Below the pieces are notes generated by a model. The model was given only the letters and a program-made list of their open reading frames with translations. It was not told the DNA's origin and searched no databases. Made by a program: the position numbers and the translations under genes. A stretch of DNA of 64,000 nt from Nageia nagi (taxonomy: Eukaryota > Pinophyta): positions 11,098,001 to 11,162,000 of the forward strand of contig JBITNC010000001.1 in assembly GCA_050084985.1 (NCBI GenBank). Direction: 5' to 3'. Position 1 is the stretch's first letter, and the number at the start of each line of letters is the position of its first letter. Below, in pieces: positions 34,331 to 46,649 of the stretch.

Positions 34331-37179
34331 TAATTTTCATGCTTGAAGCTCAACTTTTATCCTGGATTCCTATATATTATAGTTAGAACTATATAAGACG
34401 TGCTTAGGTGTAAAGGAGTCTACCATTTGCTACAAAAAAGATGAAAGTATTAGCCAAAGTAAGCATGTTATATTTGTGAACTAAAACTAATTAATCATGT
34501 TGAGTTTATTCAAATTAATCAAACATACATGTTGAAATTTTGAGCAAAGATAATCAACCATAAATGTTGAATTAATCAATCATACATGTTGAATTTTAAT
34601 CAAAGATAATCAACAAGGCATGCTTAAATTATTTAATTAGTTTCACATGTGCAAAAGGTTTACAATCAAGTCAAATGATATATCCATACATCCAACATAT
34701 TGTCATAACCAAGTAACATTTGAGAGGGATAGAGTTGAGGTTATTTTCTTATTTTATTAAGCCTTCATCTGGATGCTCGTATATAACACTTAGTAATGAA
34801 ATACAAGTTGTGATGGAACCCAAATCCTATCAATCCTCAACTAGTTCTCCTTGGTTAGCAATATACTCTCATAAGGAAGAGTATTAGCTATTTTTTAAAG
34901 GTGCGACGTATGGTGAATCGCCCAAATTATTATCTTGATTAGGTTTCAAGTTATTTTCTTAGGTTATTAGGATAATCCTTGAATGGATATGCGAACATGT
35001 GGTATTACTACACACATGCTTGTCCACCTATATGAAGTTATTTCTAAACCACAAAAGACTTAAGGGCAATTAAGAAGTACAAACTTTATACTATTTGGAT
35101 CGATGGACTAAAGGCTCCAGTCTGCTTTGTCCCCCCTCATGACTCTCCAAACAAGTCATGTTGTGGAATAAATATGCGGATGTGTTCATTTCAGAGGGTG
35201 CACAATTTTCAATATTTACGTTTTTTGCAAAAATAAAGTAAAGGTACATAATATAAAGTAAAGTTTTTAAAAAATAATACATCATCAAAAAATAAAACCT
35301 AAGAGTGTTTAATAGGTTTTGTTACAACCCCAAGAGGATCTCTTTATAAAAAAATTAAACGAGTTCATTATTTTTGAGGAACAACAAAAAATCTCCTCCT
35401 TTTACTTAAAAACTTGAACCTAAAAAAATGTTCCCCTTCATCAACATTAAAAAAGTGCTTAAAAAATATCTCCTTCATTACAATTTTACTTTAAAAAGAG
35501 AAAAATAAATTTAACACTAAATAAGAGAGAGAAGGAAACAAAATAATTAACTCCACTTTTTCCTTAATATTTAAAAAAAAACTTTTACTTAAGAAAATTC
35601 CCTTCTCAAAAATATTTTTCTCTCCCTTTTTTAAAAAACACACTTTTATTAGTGTTAACAAGAATCTCCCTCCTTTTCAAAAAATAATGTCCCACTAAAA
35701 AATATTTTAGAAATAATTTCCCTATTTTTAAAGAATCCTCTTTCAAATTATAGCTGACATAAAATAATTAGTCTCCACTTCTCATAAAATAATTATTCTC
35801 CATTTAAACAAGACAAATTTAATGAGGATGCAATTAACCCATCCACTAGACCTACAAAATATTAAACAAGTTATACTTTTTTTTTTGGTCAAAATGCAAT
35901 AACTATAGAGGGAGGCATGCACTCCATTTAGATTTGTAAGTAAAAAGTTTTAAAAAATATCCTTCTCATTTTTAACATACTGGATGGTGGGAGACGAAAA
36001 AAGAGCGGGCTGGGGGGGAGTGGGTTGGGGAGAGGTCGGTGGTGGCGGCTTTGAGCCGTGGTTGTACCGAAAGGTGGGCAGAGGCTGCAAAGGCTGGTGG
36101 GAAGGAAGGAGCTACGAGGATCAGGAATTAGACGGGCGATAGCAGGGTGCCATGATGAGAGCAGATGGGGTCGGCGATGGTGGGGCTAGGCAAAGGAAGG
36201 GCAGAGGCGATGGACCACCGAGGTGGAGCGAAGCCGTATCGAGCGACTGTAAGATGGAGTCAAATGGGTGGTAACCAACGAAGGATTGGTAGAGTGGGGG
36301 AAATAGGTAGAGGAAAATTGGTGGTAGCACTGAATCACAGGTAGGCGCATCGCGTAGATGCTCCAAGCAGTGTTGTACGGGATTGGAAGTGGCAGGTGAT
36401 TGATAGGTGGAGTGCGACGGGTGGGCAGCAACAATGAGGCATTTGCAGAGTTACGTTGTTAGGCTGGCGAGGAACTGAGGGGCTGGAGCCCTGTGGCCGG
36501 CAGAGGCGGGGCATTTACAGAGTTACACCATTAGGCTAGAAAGGATTCGAGGGGCTGGAGCGTGGTGGCTAGCAGCGGAAGTTGGGTGGCTGCGGCCTGT
36601 GGTTGACTCCCCCATTTTAATAAAATATTTATATTATAATTTAAAAAAAAGAATTTATTTTCAAAACGAGCCCTCCTTATTTAATTTTTAAGTTGCAACA
36701 AAAATGTATATATTTTTATTTCAAAAAGGAAAAAAATATTTTAAATACAATAAATATATAGTGTACAAAAATTTTCTACCCCCTTTATTGTAATCAAACC
36801 CTCTTTTTTTAATATTTGATAAAAAAAAAATTTTCGTCCTTTTTTTTAAAACAATTATTTCTACATTAGATTTGTAGACCCAAAAAAATTTACGATTTTT
36901 AATACTAGAGTAAAAAAATTGTAATTATGTGCTACAATAATATATTATTGCTATGTACTAAGTAAATTTTTTAAAAAAAATATTGCGACTAACAAGGTTA
37001 AAGTTGTTAGTAAAAAAATAGTATAGCAATAATATATTGTAAAAAATAAGACAACTAACACATAATCAACAAATATGGTAGTAGCATAAGAAATAGTCCA
37101 CAATTTGACATCAAAGGAAGAGATGGAAGGATGGTATACCTTCACAAACCTTTTACCTCAACATGGATGTTGATGAACC
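34331..37179 (-). mobile_element. Family X leader, copy 2, with a GC-rich segment
   Basis: Shared blocks with copies 1 and 3 include the CCACCTAT-GAAGTTAT and GGGCAATTAA-AAGTACAAAC region (about 35025-35085). The part at 35990-36610 is GC-rich (GGGCTGGGGGGGAGTGGG), with minus-strand frames that match no known family. The leader ends at 37179, where the Tat Gypsy element interrupts it, and resumes at 45575. Confidence 0.7.
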
Positions 37180-37966
37180 TGTTTACAAATAAAAGTGTAT
37201 TCGAGAATGCAAATAACTGAAATATCTACAATCTCGAAAGATACATATATATATTTGTAAATCCTGAGCTAAAGAATAGCAATTTATAACAAAACAAGCT
37301 GATATAGAAGATAGCGAATAACTTAAATCGAAATAACATAACCAAACAAGATTGAATTTGCATACTTACCTCATGGGGCGTACCTAATATGGATGAACGA
37401 AAGATACTGACGAAGTCTTAACAATGAACGGAGTTTGCACCTGAAGTCGTGATGTAAGATGATCCAAAAAGAGGGCTACGGGCAGTTTATTTTATGCTTG
37501 AAAGGAGCATCGATGATATGCTTTCGTCTACAAAGAGCACCGATGGTCTTCGTTAGATTGTAGTCCATTTCGAACTAACTCTATGCCTCTACACGAACTC
37601 TCAATTATCTCAATTTGATACTCAAATAAGCTTAGAATTGTTAGGATGCTCGCATAAGGAAGTACACAAACTCAGACTTGAATGGTAGTGTCAAGAGACA
37701 ACTAAAGGACTACCATCATCAAGACCAGATATGGGATCATATATCTCCTTGATTGGACTTACTATTAGATCCCTATTTATATAGATAATAATATGACCTA
37801 CTCTTTAGGTCGATGTGTACCTACATAAACAAGAACATAGTAAGTCGATGATATATATTGATCATATTCAAAATAACATAAATATTTTTGAACTAGACAT
37901 ATAAGTGCGGGCACATATTTCCTAATGTATTAAATTAAATACATAAATTAATTTTATGTGATAACA
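37180..37966 (-). mobile_element. Tat Gypsy 3' LTR
   Basis: 787 bases; on the minus strand it starts TGTTATCACATAAAATTAAT and ends TTTTATTTGTAAACA. It aligns throughout with 44797-45574. Adjacent CCAAAGTGAGGCAT serves as a plausible polypurine tract. Confidence 0.92.
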
Positions 37967-38384
37967 GATGCCTCACTTTGGATGAGAAATTGAAAATCAT
38001 TAGGTGCATTGAGATTTTTCATTCAAAGTATAATTAAGATGTCATGGCAATCAAATATTGATAAGTATAGACAAGCATAATACCAACACTAATCAACTTG
38101 TTTTGATACTGAACTATGATAAAGATATAAGAGAGATAAGCAATCATATTGATAAAAGATATGAGTTTAAGAAAACCCCCTCATATGACATCCATCATGT
38201 TGCCCCTAGTTGGTTTTGATATGCTCCATGAGCTCTAATGATAACCTACAAAAGAAAGAGTTCTAGGGTCCATAGCCATCTACCAAGAGGTCACTGATAA
38301 CAATTATCCATAGTTTTGACATATTTTGATATGTGAAGTGCAACCATCTCATGTCATTGATGATTCTGTCTAGTGATCTTGTGG

Positions 38385-38670
38385 AAGTTGAACTTCCCGC
38401 CAAGAGGCATAATGATAAAACTAGGAGCTGAAACTTCGCTAAGAGGCATATTACAATAAGGAGTGGAGCTGAAACTCTACCAAGAGGCATGATATGATGA
38501 AGAGAGCTGAAACTCTATGCTAAGAGGTGTGATATGATGAAGAGAGTTGAAACTCTATGCTAAGAGGCATACAAATTTGGATGATGATATGAGAGCTAAA
38601 ACTTTGCACCAAGAGACATGCAAATTTTACGATTTAGGAGCTGAAACTTTGCACCAAGAGGTATCTGATG
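38385..38670. repeat. Tandem repeat in the Tat Gypsy 3' region
   Basis: About six units of 35-50 bases built on GAGCTGAAACTCTATGCTAAG then AGGCAT and GATGATATGA-type spacers. It lies between integrase and the 3' LTR, a region that often carries tandem repeats in Tat/Ogre elements. Confidence 0.85.
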
Positions 38671-39043
38671 ATATTTATTTTTGCTATATTTTAACTGTAC
38701 AATAGGATCATAGGCGATGCTTTTTTGCTAAAATAATGCACTAGTGCTCCTCTTATGATACTAAAATGACCTTCTATTTTTGGATGTTTGTGTTGTTTGT
38801 TCCATGCTTATTTCTGTAGTAACATTTTTACGAAAATAGATGCACAAGATGACCTATAGGTTGCCTAGATATGATACCTCTTTAAGTGCCTAGCATTAAT
38901 GGGATTTTGAGAACCTTCCCATCCAATGTAGATAATCTGTATGCACCTCTGCTAAAGACCTCTATGATAATGTATGGGCCAACCCAATTCAGCTCGAACT
39001 TTCCTTTAAGTTCATCTTTTGCTGTAGTGTTAGAAACATTCTC

Positions 39044-40010
39044 TTAGAGAACCATATCTCCAACCTCAAAGGCTTTGGGCACCATTTTCTTTCCATTGGT
39101 TCTCTTTATTCTTTTCTGATATGTTTTGAGATGCTCTAATGCATTAATTCTCTTCTCATCTAATGCCTCTAGCTGATTTAATCTTGCTTCCCATTGTTGT
39201 GGTCCCTTTATGATATCTTTGAGTACAATTCTCAAAGAAAGGATCTCAATTTCAAGTGGAATACTGCTTCATCACCATACACAAGAGAGTATGGAGTAGC
39301 ACCTGTTGTTGTTCTTTCAGTTAAGGCATGTGGTAATTGATTATGCCAATCTTTACCATTCTTTTTGATAGTTTTTGCCAATAAATTCTTGATTGTTTTA
39401 GTTGTTGCTTCAGCTTGCCCATTCCCTTGGGGATAGCAAATTGAAGAAAGTCTCTGTTCAACCTTCATATTTTTACAAAATTATCTGATATCTTTCCTAT
39501 AAAATTCGCACCATTATCCATGATCAACTTTTGAGGTATGCCAAATCTGCAAATGATATATTCCTTGATGAAACTAATAACATGTTTTTGTATAGCTGTC
39601 TTCAAAGGAATTGCCTCAACCCATTTAGTGTAGTATTTGGTGGTAACCAAGATAAATTTGTGCCCCTCATTAGATGGAGGATTGATAACACCCATGAAAT
39701 CCAAAGCCCACATTGAGAAAAGCCATGGTGATGTGACATAGTTCAACTCTTGAGTAGGTGCTATTTTTAAGTGTGCATGCTTTTGGCATTGCTCACACTT
39801 CTTGACATGTTCATAATAATCAAGTTCCATGGTGGGCCACAAATAACCCATCCTAATCAACTTGCCATAGATTGATCTTCCATTGAAATGACCTCCACAT
39901 GCCCCTCCATGAGCATGCTCTAATGCTGTTTCAATCTCCTCGTCATGAAGACATCTCAAAAGAATACCATCAAATGATCTCCTCGTCATGAAGAGCACCA
40001 ATGATAACAT
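39044..40010 (-). pseudogene. Tat Gypsy integrase
   Basis: Minus strand. 40010-39465 carries the zinc-binding part (H..GG.CGGH, then YYEHVKKCEQCQKHAH) and the start of the core (PWLFSMWALDFMGVINPPSN, ATKYYTKWVEAIPLK-like, RFGIPQKLIMDNGANF). 39468-39232 continues with QRLSSICYPQGNGQAEATTK and 39235-39044 with the C-terminal AFEVGDMVL. The catalytic D, D and E positions can be followed, but two frame breaks split the domain. Confidence 0.9.
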
Positions 40011-40038
40011 ATTTTATAGCAAGCATGTTTATTCTAAT

Positions 40039-40602
40039 CTATTCTCTCTTATCAAGTGTAGCATTAATAAAGTTATCCCTCAAATATCTGAATATATGTT
40101 GGTACCAAGGACTTACCTCATAACCAACCTTTTGAGCAACACATACCATTTTCAAGTCCTCAGCAATTGATGGAGTTCCTGAGTTCTTGATAGTGAAAGT
40201 AGTCTCCCTACTTTCTATCTCAATTAGCATGAGTGAAGCTGCACTTGCCATTGCATCAACCAACCTGTTATTATTCCTTGGAATATTTTCTAATTGATAC
40301 TCTTCAAAGAAAATAAGGAGTTTTGTAACAAGAACTTTATATGGAATAAGCTTTTCATCTTTGGTGTTATAGATCTCATTAACTTGATTCACTATTAGCT
40401 GTGAATCCTCATAAATATGCAAATGTGTAATATCGATCTCTATAGCTACTTTTAATTCTAATATGAGAGCTTCATATTTTGCCATATTGTTAGTGCATTC
40501 AAATGATAGTTTGTATGACATGGGAATAACATTGTTATGAGGCGATATCAATGCTATTCCTGCTCTTGAACCTTGCATACATCGTGATCCATCAAAATAC
40601 AT
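40039..40602 (-). pseudogene. Second (archaeal-type) RNase H of the Tat Gypsy element
   Basis: Minus-strand frame of 187 codons: MYFDGSRCMQGSRAGIALIS, MSYKLSFECTNNMAKYEALI, LHIYEDSQLIVNQVN and LVDAMASAASLM. The D-G, E, D, D pattern is the second RNase H typical of the Tat lineage, placed between the usual RNase H and integrase. This frame is still open. Confidence 0.9.
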
Positions 40603-40830
40603 TTTCTAACATTTTGACACCTCTGAAAGAGGAATGTTGATGTTCCTTTTTTATTCAAAAGAAGGTCACAGGCAGTCCTCTTCTGCATGTTCTGTGGTTT
40701 CTACCAAAGCACATTCATTTTGAAATTCTTCTCTGAGTTTTGTACTATCTTTCATGGGAAACTCTGCAACAAAACTTTTGACTGCCTGCCCTTTAACTGA
40801 TTTTTATTTCATAAACTTGAGGTCAAACTC

Positions 40831-42161
40831 CTAAAGTAGCATGATCCATTTTGCTAACCTTCCATTGAGGCCAGGTTTTGACATCAAATATCTTAATGGG
40901 TCTGCTTGAGTAAGTACATGTGTTGTGCTATTGATCATATAATGCCTCAACCTCTTAGTAGCAAATACTATACATTGACATAACTTCTCAATGGATGTGT
41001 ACCTGGTTTCATATTCCTTCAATGTTCTGCTACTAAAATAGATTGCTCTCTCTTTACCATTTTCTTCTTTCTTTGCCAACATTACCCCAAATGCATGTTC
41101 TGTAGCTGAGACATAGAGCCAAAGAGGTTCTTCATGCCTATATGGAACTAATACCGATGGATGTAACAAATTCTCTTTTATTCTATCAAATGCTTCTTGA
41201 CACTTAACATCCCATTTAAACTCAACTTCTTTCTTTAGTAATTGAGACATAGGAGCTATCTTATCTATTAATTGATAAATAAATCTTCTTACAGCTTGAA
41301 TCTTACCTTGAAGGCTTCTCAATTGTTTAAGATTTGTAGGAGGAGACATTTCTTTGATGGCTTTAGTTTTCTTTGGATCCACTTCAACTCCTCTCCTAGA
41401 GATAATATGCCCCAAGAGTTTTCCTAATGATACCTCAAATACATAGTTTTGAAGCTTGATTCTTAACTTGAACTTTTTCATCCTTTCAAATGTTGCTTTT
41501 ATATCTTTGATGTGATCTTATTTATTCTTTGACTTTATCAGGATATCATCTACATAAACCTCTACTATTTTATGAATGAAGTCATGAAACATGGTTGTCA
41601 TTGCTCTTTGATATGTGACCCCTACATTCTTAAGACCAAATGGCATTACCTTGTATAAAAAGTTGTCCTAAAGAGTCCTAAAAGCTATTTTATGCTGATC
41701 ACTTTGATTTTGATTTGATTATATCCTAAAAATCCATCCATAAATGATAACATCTCATAACCTGCCAAACTATCAATGATCATATCTATATTGGGTAGTG
41801 GGAAGTCATCTTTTGAACATGCTTTATTAAGATCTCTAAAATCAGTACATACTCTAATTTCACTTGTAGGTTTCTTTACTGGGACTACATTGGCCATCCA
41901 CTCTGAATAATCAATGGATCTAATAAAACTAGGTTCCAATAGTTTCTCTATTTCCTTCTTAACTAGTAAAGAAATCCGAAAAGGTATCTTCCTTGGTTTT
42001 TGCTTTATAGGAACTGCTCCTTTCTCAACAACCAAGTTATGTACCACAAAATTTTTATCTAATCCAGACATATCTTTATATGACCATGCAAATAATTCAG
42101 AATAATCATGAAAGGATTGAATCAACTCATTTTGTAAAGGTTCCTCAAGAAGCTTAACCAT
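40831..42161 (-). pseudogene. Tat Gypsy reverse transcriptase and first RNase H
   Basis: Minus strand. 42161-41685 has VPIKQKPRKIPFRISLLVKK, VPVKKPTSEIRVCTDFRDLN and LPNIDMIIDSLAGYEMLSFM. The catalytic YVDD is at 41556-41545 in a different frame. 41481-40831 has LGHIISRRGVEVDPKKTKAI, SLQGKIQAVRRFIYQLIDK, and the RNase H entry LWLYVSATEHAFGVMLAKKE. At least two frame breaks make it inactive. Confidence 0.92.
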
Positions 42162-42836
42162 TTTTAGGAATTATGGTGTCTCTTGAGAACCAATGTTGAC
42201 CTACTCTATCTCTTCATTCAACCAAGTCATTTCTAATTTTGATGATGTGGGAAATGGTAATTCTTCCAACCCTTAGATTTTATCCTCCATAGATTCACCA
42301 AAGCAAGCATGTACATCTAAATAGTGTTTGTGAGTCCTCTTTTCATGCCTAGATGGATATTTAGTTCTAGCACCTATAGATTCTAAAAAAGTATCACCAT
42401 TCTCAAACAAGTCTATAACATGTATTACATCTTCATCATCTATTTCACATTCAATAACAAATCAATTTTGATAATCTCTTACCCATTCATCTTCTTGCGT
42501 TAATAACGAACGACTAACCTCACCTTGTGATAATTTCTATGATACAAAATAATCCAATATTTGTTTTCCTTCATGATTTCTTCTAAAGAGGACCATTGAT
42601 GGTATTCTTGGATCCCAAAGGATTGCAGGTGATCCTTTACCTGAGCCTCCTACCATCCATCCAAATCTCTCTCTAGATTGATATTATTGATATTTGTGAT
42701 AGTGTATGAACCAAATTTCGATATCTTTGACATTGATTTTCTGTAATGCTTTTCTATAAACTTGATCATTCTTAGCTAGAATAGCCTCATCCTCTACATC
42801 ATACGGAATAAATCTATCAAAGATAACATAATTGCA

Positions 42837-43315
42837 TTACTTGGCTATTTGCTCATCTACTTTTACCTTGTAAACATTTCCTTTAGCACAAAATTTGAAA
42901 CATCTATGCAAAGTGGATGCTACTCCTTCCATGTCATCTATCCAAGGTCTTCCAAGAATAAAATTAAAAGGTTTTCCATCTATAATGTAAAAGAGGGTCT
43001 GAAGCACCTTATTTCCCACTTTGATTGGAAGTGTGATGATTCCTGCTCATTTCTTTGGAACACCATCAAACCCCTTAACCCTCATGGTAGTGTCTTCTCT
43101 TGAGGTAACAAATCTAGATCAAACTATGAAAGTAAGTGAGTGGTGGTAATATTCAAAGCTACCCCACCATCTATCAATGATCTTTTAACTGTCTTACCAA
43201 ATATTTTCACTTCAATAAATAATGATGGATGTAACCAGGTCACATCCTTGCTAGGTCTTTCACTAGGGTGAAAAGTGATAACATCCCCTTTACTCCATAT
43301 TTTTGCCTTTTTCAT
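42837..43315 (-). pseudogene. Tat Gypsy protease region
   Basis: Minus strand 43315-43124 has VKIFGKTVKRSLIDGGVALN, where SLIDGG takes the place of the protease active site. 43019-42837 has FNFILGRPWIDDMEGVASTL, the usual LGRPWIH motif after protease. A frame break separates them. Confidence 0.8.
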
Positions 43316-43329
43316 AAAAGCAATGATTG

Positions 43330-44703
43330 AGATGTTCCTATCTATCTAACTATTCTTGAAAATTTGATTCATCATTTCTCTATGAAGTTCTAAAATTTGA
43401 AGTAATTCAAACAAACTAACTTTTGCTTGTGTGTTCTTGAGTTGCTCAATGAGGTCAAAACTTCTTGGATCTTTAAGAAGCTCTTTTTTGCATGTGACAA
43501 GATTTGTTACTACTCTTGATCTTCCTCTTGTAAGTGTTGCACATATTTCTTCATGAAAAATTATATTGACATGCTGCTTTTTCTCTATATCTTTAACTTC
43601 AGTAGGGCAAACATAAAATCCATCCTTTATAAGCCTTTGTATTTTGTTTCTTAGGCCTCCACACCCATTAGTGGCATGCTCCTTGGTTTGATGATATTCA
43701 TAATATTTGTCTTCCTTGTACCTGCTAGCCTCTCTGCTGATTCATCTTCCTCTCTCTTAGGTAAAGGTTGTAATAATACCTTTGCCATTAAATTTTTAAG
43801 ATAAACCTGGAAGGTATAGGAAACATTATGAATTTCCTTTCTTTCTTTTCATCTACCTTTTCTGCCACATGAATGGATTTATCTTTCTTTGGAGATTGCA
43901 GCTTCTTTTTTAGCCCTAGGTTTGTCAGCATCTCGATAATTCACAAGCCCTAATTTCATAAGGACTTTTTCTTTTTCCAATAGCTTATATGTCATATCAG
44001 AAAATGCTAGATGTGTATAATCAATGATATAAGATTGTAAGGATGATATGATAGCATCCTTGAAAATGTTGTTTACCTCTTTTTTAGTAAGCTTTATTTT
44101 AATTTGTTGCCATGTCTTCTTGAATCGTACAACAAACTTTTCAAGACTCTCATTATTGCCTTGCCTTATAGCACATAGATCCGAACCGTGACTTCATGCT
44201 TGATATAATGTTTATACTATTTTAGAAATAAGTTGCTCGATTCTCAAAATGATGTAACTAACCTTTCCAGTAGAGCATAAAACCATTCACGAGCCTCTCC
44301 TTCCAAACTATGAGGAAAGAACTTCACTGTAATCTTGAATCCACACTTATTTTGAGCTCACACTCATTTTAAACCTTTGCAAATGTCTCCTAGGATCTCT
44401 TTCCCCATTGAACTTACAAAATTTGGGATCTTTATAATCTGGTGGTGGCATGCATACATGGATCTCATCACATAGAGGACTACCAAACTCAATTGAATTA
44501 TCTAGTTGAACTAATCCTATTACTAATTGATTAATCTATCTTTGCATACCCTCAATAGTAGCTTGAATGTTATCATTGTTACTTCCATCACCATGTTCGA
44601 CTTCTTCATTAGGTACTTTTGGTCCATCACGTTGAATATCTCCCAAGAGCTCATCAAGATCTCTTCTCGAAATACTTCACAAGAATACTCTTAACTGATC
44701 CAT
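43330..44703 (-). pseudogene. Tat Gypsy gag
   Basis: The ATG at 44703 begins MDQLRVFL and meets a stop soon. Further on, the minus strand reads MPPPDYKDPKFCKFNGERDP and RRHLQRFKMS, the gag opening of this lineage, then GGEAREWFYALLE. More than ten stops. Confidence 0.75.
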
Positions 44704-44769
44704 GTCTAAAACAACTTACAAAATTATTTATTAGTCCTAACTAAAACCCTAAGGTTTTAGTACAACTAC

Positions 44770-44796
44770 TTATGATTCACGTTGGGTTCATCAAAA
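44770..44796 (-). other. Putative primer binding site of the Tat Gypsy element
   Basis: Just inside the 5' LTR the minus strand reads TTTTGATGAACCCAACGTG. The position is right for a PBS; the priming tRNA is not assigned. Confidence 0.4.
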
Positions 44797-45574
44797 TGTT
44801 TACAAATAAAATGTATTCAAGAATGCAAATAATTGAAATATCTATAATCCTGAAAGATACACATCTATTTGTAAATTCTGAGCTAATAGATAGCAATTTA
44901 TAATAAGATAATCTGATATAGAAGATAGCCAATAACTAGAATTGAAATGACATAACCAAAAAAGATTGAATTTGCGTACTTACCTCATAGGGCATACCTG
45001 ATATGGATGAATAGAAGATACTGATAAAGCTTCAAAATGAATAGAGTCTACACCTGAAGTTGTGAAGTAAGATGATCCAAAAAGAGGGTTGCAGGTGATC
45101 TATTTCATGCTCAAAAGGAGCATCGATGGTCTGCTTTCATCTACAAGGAGCATTGACGATCTTGTTAGACTATGTCCATTCTGAACCAACTCTATACCTC
45201 CATGAATCTCAATTGTCTCAATTTGACACTTAGATAAGCTTAGAATTGTTAGGATGCTTGCATAAGGAAGTACACAAACCCAACCTTGAATGGCAGTGTC
45301 AAGAGACATCTAAAGGACTACCATCATCAAGACCAAATATGAGATCCTATATCTCCTTGATGTGGACTTACTATTAGATCCCTATTTATAAAGATAATAA
45401 TATGACCTACTCCTTAGGTTGGCATGTACCTACATAACAAGAACATAGTAAGTTGATGATATATATTGATCATATCATATATAACATAAATATTCTTGAA
45501 CTAGACATATAAGTGCTGGCACATATTTCCTAATGTATTAAATTAAATGTATAAATTAATTATATGCAATAATA
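44797..45574 (-). mobile_element. Tat Gypsy 5' LTR
   Basis: 778 bases matching 37180-37966. The flank right of it, GAGCC (45575-45579), matches GAACC left of the element (37175-37179) at four of five bases, a worn target duplication. Confidence 0.9.
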
Positions 45575-46213
45575 GAGCCTCTCAAGAAGAAGGATTAAGG
45601 AGTAGAAATGACCTCCAAGATGTTTAAGAGGAGCCTCCAAGAATGGTTATAGATACCAATTGAGAGAACACATCTATTAAGCCTTAATTCCTATACCAAT
45701 ATCACTTGAAATCTTTCTAAAATATCATCATATAACATAAACAAGATAGCCAATCTTAAAAATTTGACACCAATATAAAGTGGTTCCTCTAACCATGGGA
45801 GTACATACACTAATCTAAGATCTTATTCTCAAAGATAACTCTCTTACAACTCACTTTCTTACTTCTCTTACAATCTAAATAAAAGCATAACTTCACTACA
45901 AATTTGAGTAAGTAATCTCAAAGAGAAGGCCTTCTATTTATAGGACAAAATCCTTCCTTGGATCACCCTTTTATCTATTATACAATGTTATGAAATGCAT
46001 CACCCTTTTACCCAAGCGGCATGCTCATGAGATGGAGTGTAAGACAAGTTATATTATCATATTCAAAAATACTTAAAAGGTATCTACATATACTTTTATT
46101 TATTAGTGAATTTACATTGTCATATTCATTAAATACTTAAAGTATCTAGGGATTCCCTTAAGGATTAAGTGAATTACATTAAGAGACCTTACAATAATGC
46201 ATTATACATTCCA
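45575..46213 (-). mobile_element. Family X leader end, PBS remnant and 5' LTR, copy 2
   Basis: On the minus strand the LTR starts TGGAATGTATAATGCATTAT at 46213 and runs to about 45661, with the family's TATAAATAGAAGG box. 45645-45658 holds a decayed TTGGTATC-type PBS, and 45601-45645 (AAGAGGAGCCTCCAAG) matches the post-PBS leader of copy 3. It continues the leader cut at 37179. Confidence 0.85.
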
Positions 46214-46640
46214 AAAAGGCATTTTGAAATCCATCATGCATTGTCATTGATTGGAGGGAATGGGTTGTAGGTCCCATCCATCATTGGCATGAAAGGGATT
46301 GCTATCCTTATTTGTATCATTACCTCATTTGGTTGTAGGTTGGATAAGAGTGGAAGGATAAAACCAACCATGCTACACAAAATTATCATTACTGGCTAGA
46401 GCACCCTAGTCTACTAGTGGAGCATCTGGCCCCAACATATTCCATCCATCAAATTTACAAGAAGAGATAGCCCTCATATCATTGAATTGCTTGTGCACTA
46501 GTGAAGGTTGGGATCAATAGGAGTTTGCAGGATATGAATGAACATGCAATAAAGGATATTGATGCAAGAAGTATTGTAAGCATTCTTGTGATAAGTGTCT
46601 AGGGGAAAATTAATTGATAGCACATGAAATTTTACCCCAA
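46214..46640. other. Flank of family X copy 2, no gene recognised
   Basis: Short non-coding stretch between the LTR and the LINE. No clear domain; faint similarity to retroelement gag linkers only. Confidence 0.3.
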
Positions 46641-46649
46641 TAATCCAAT

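Noticed and set aside
36121-36434. Pro/Ser-rich minus-strand frames in a GC-rich segment
   Set aside because: Low-complexity composition explains the absence of stops; no family recognised.
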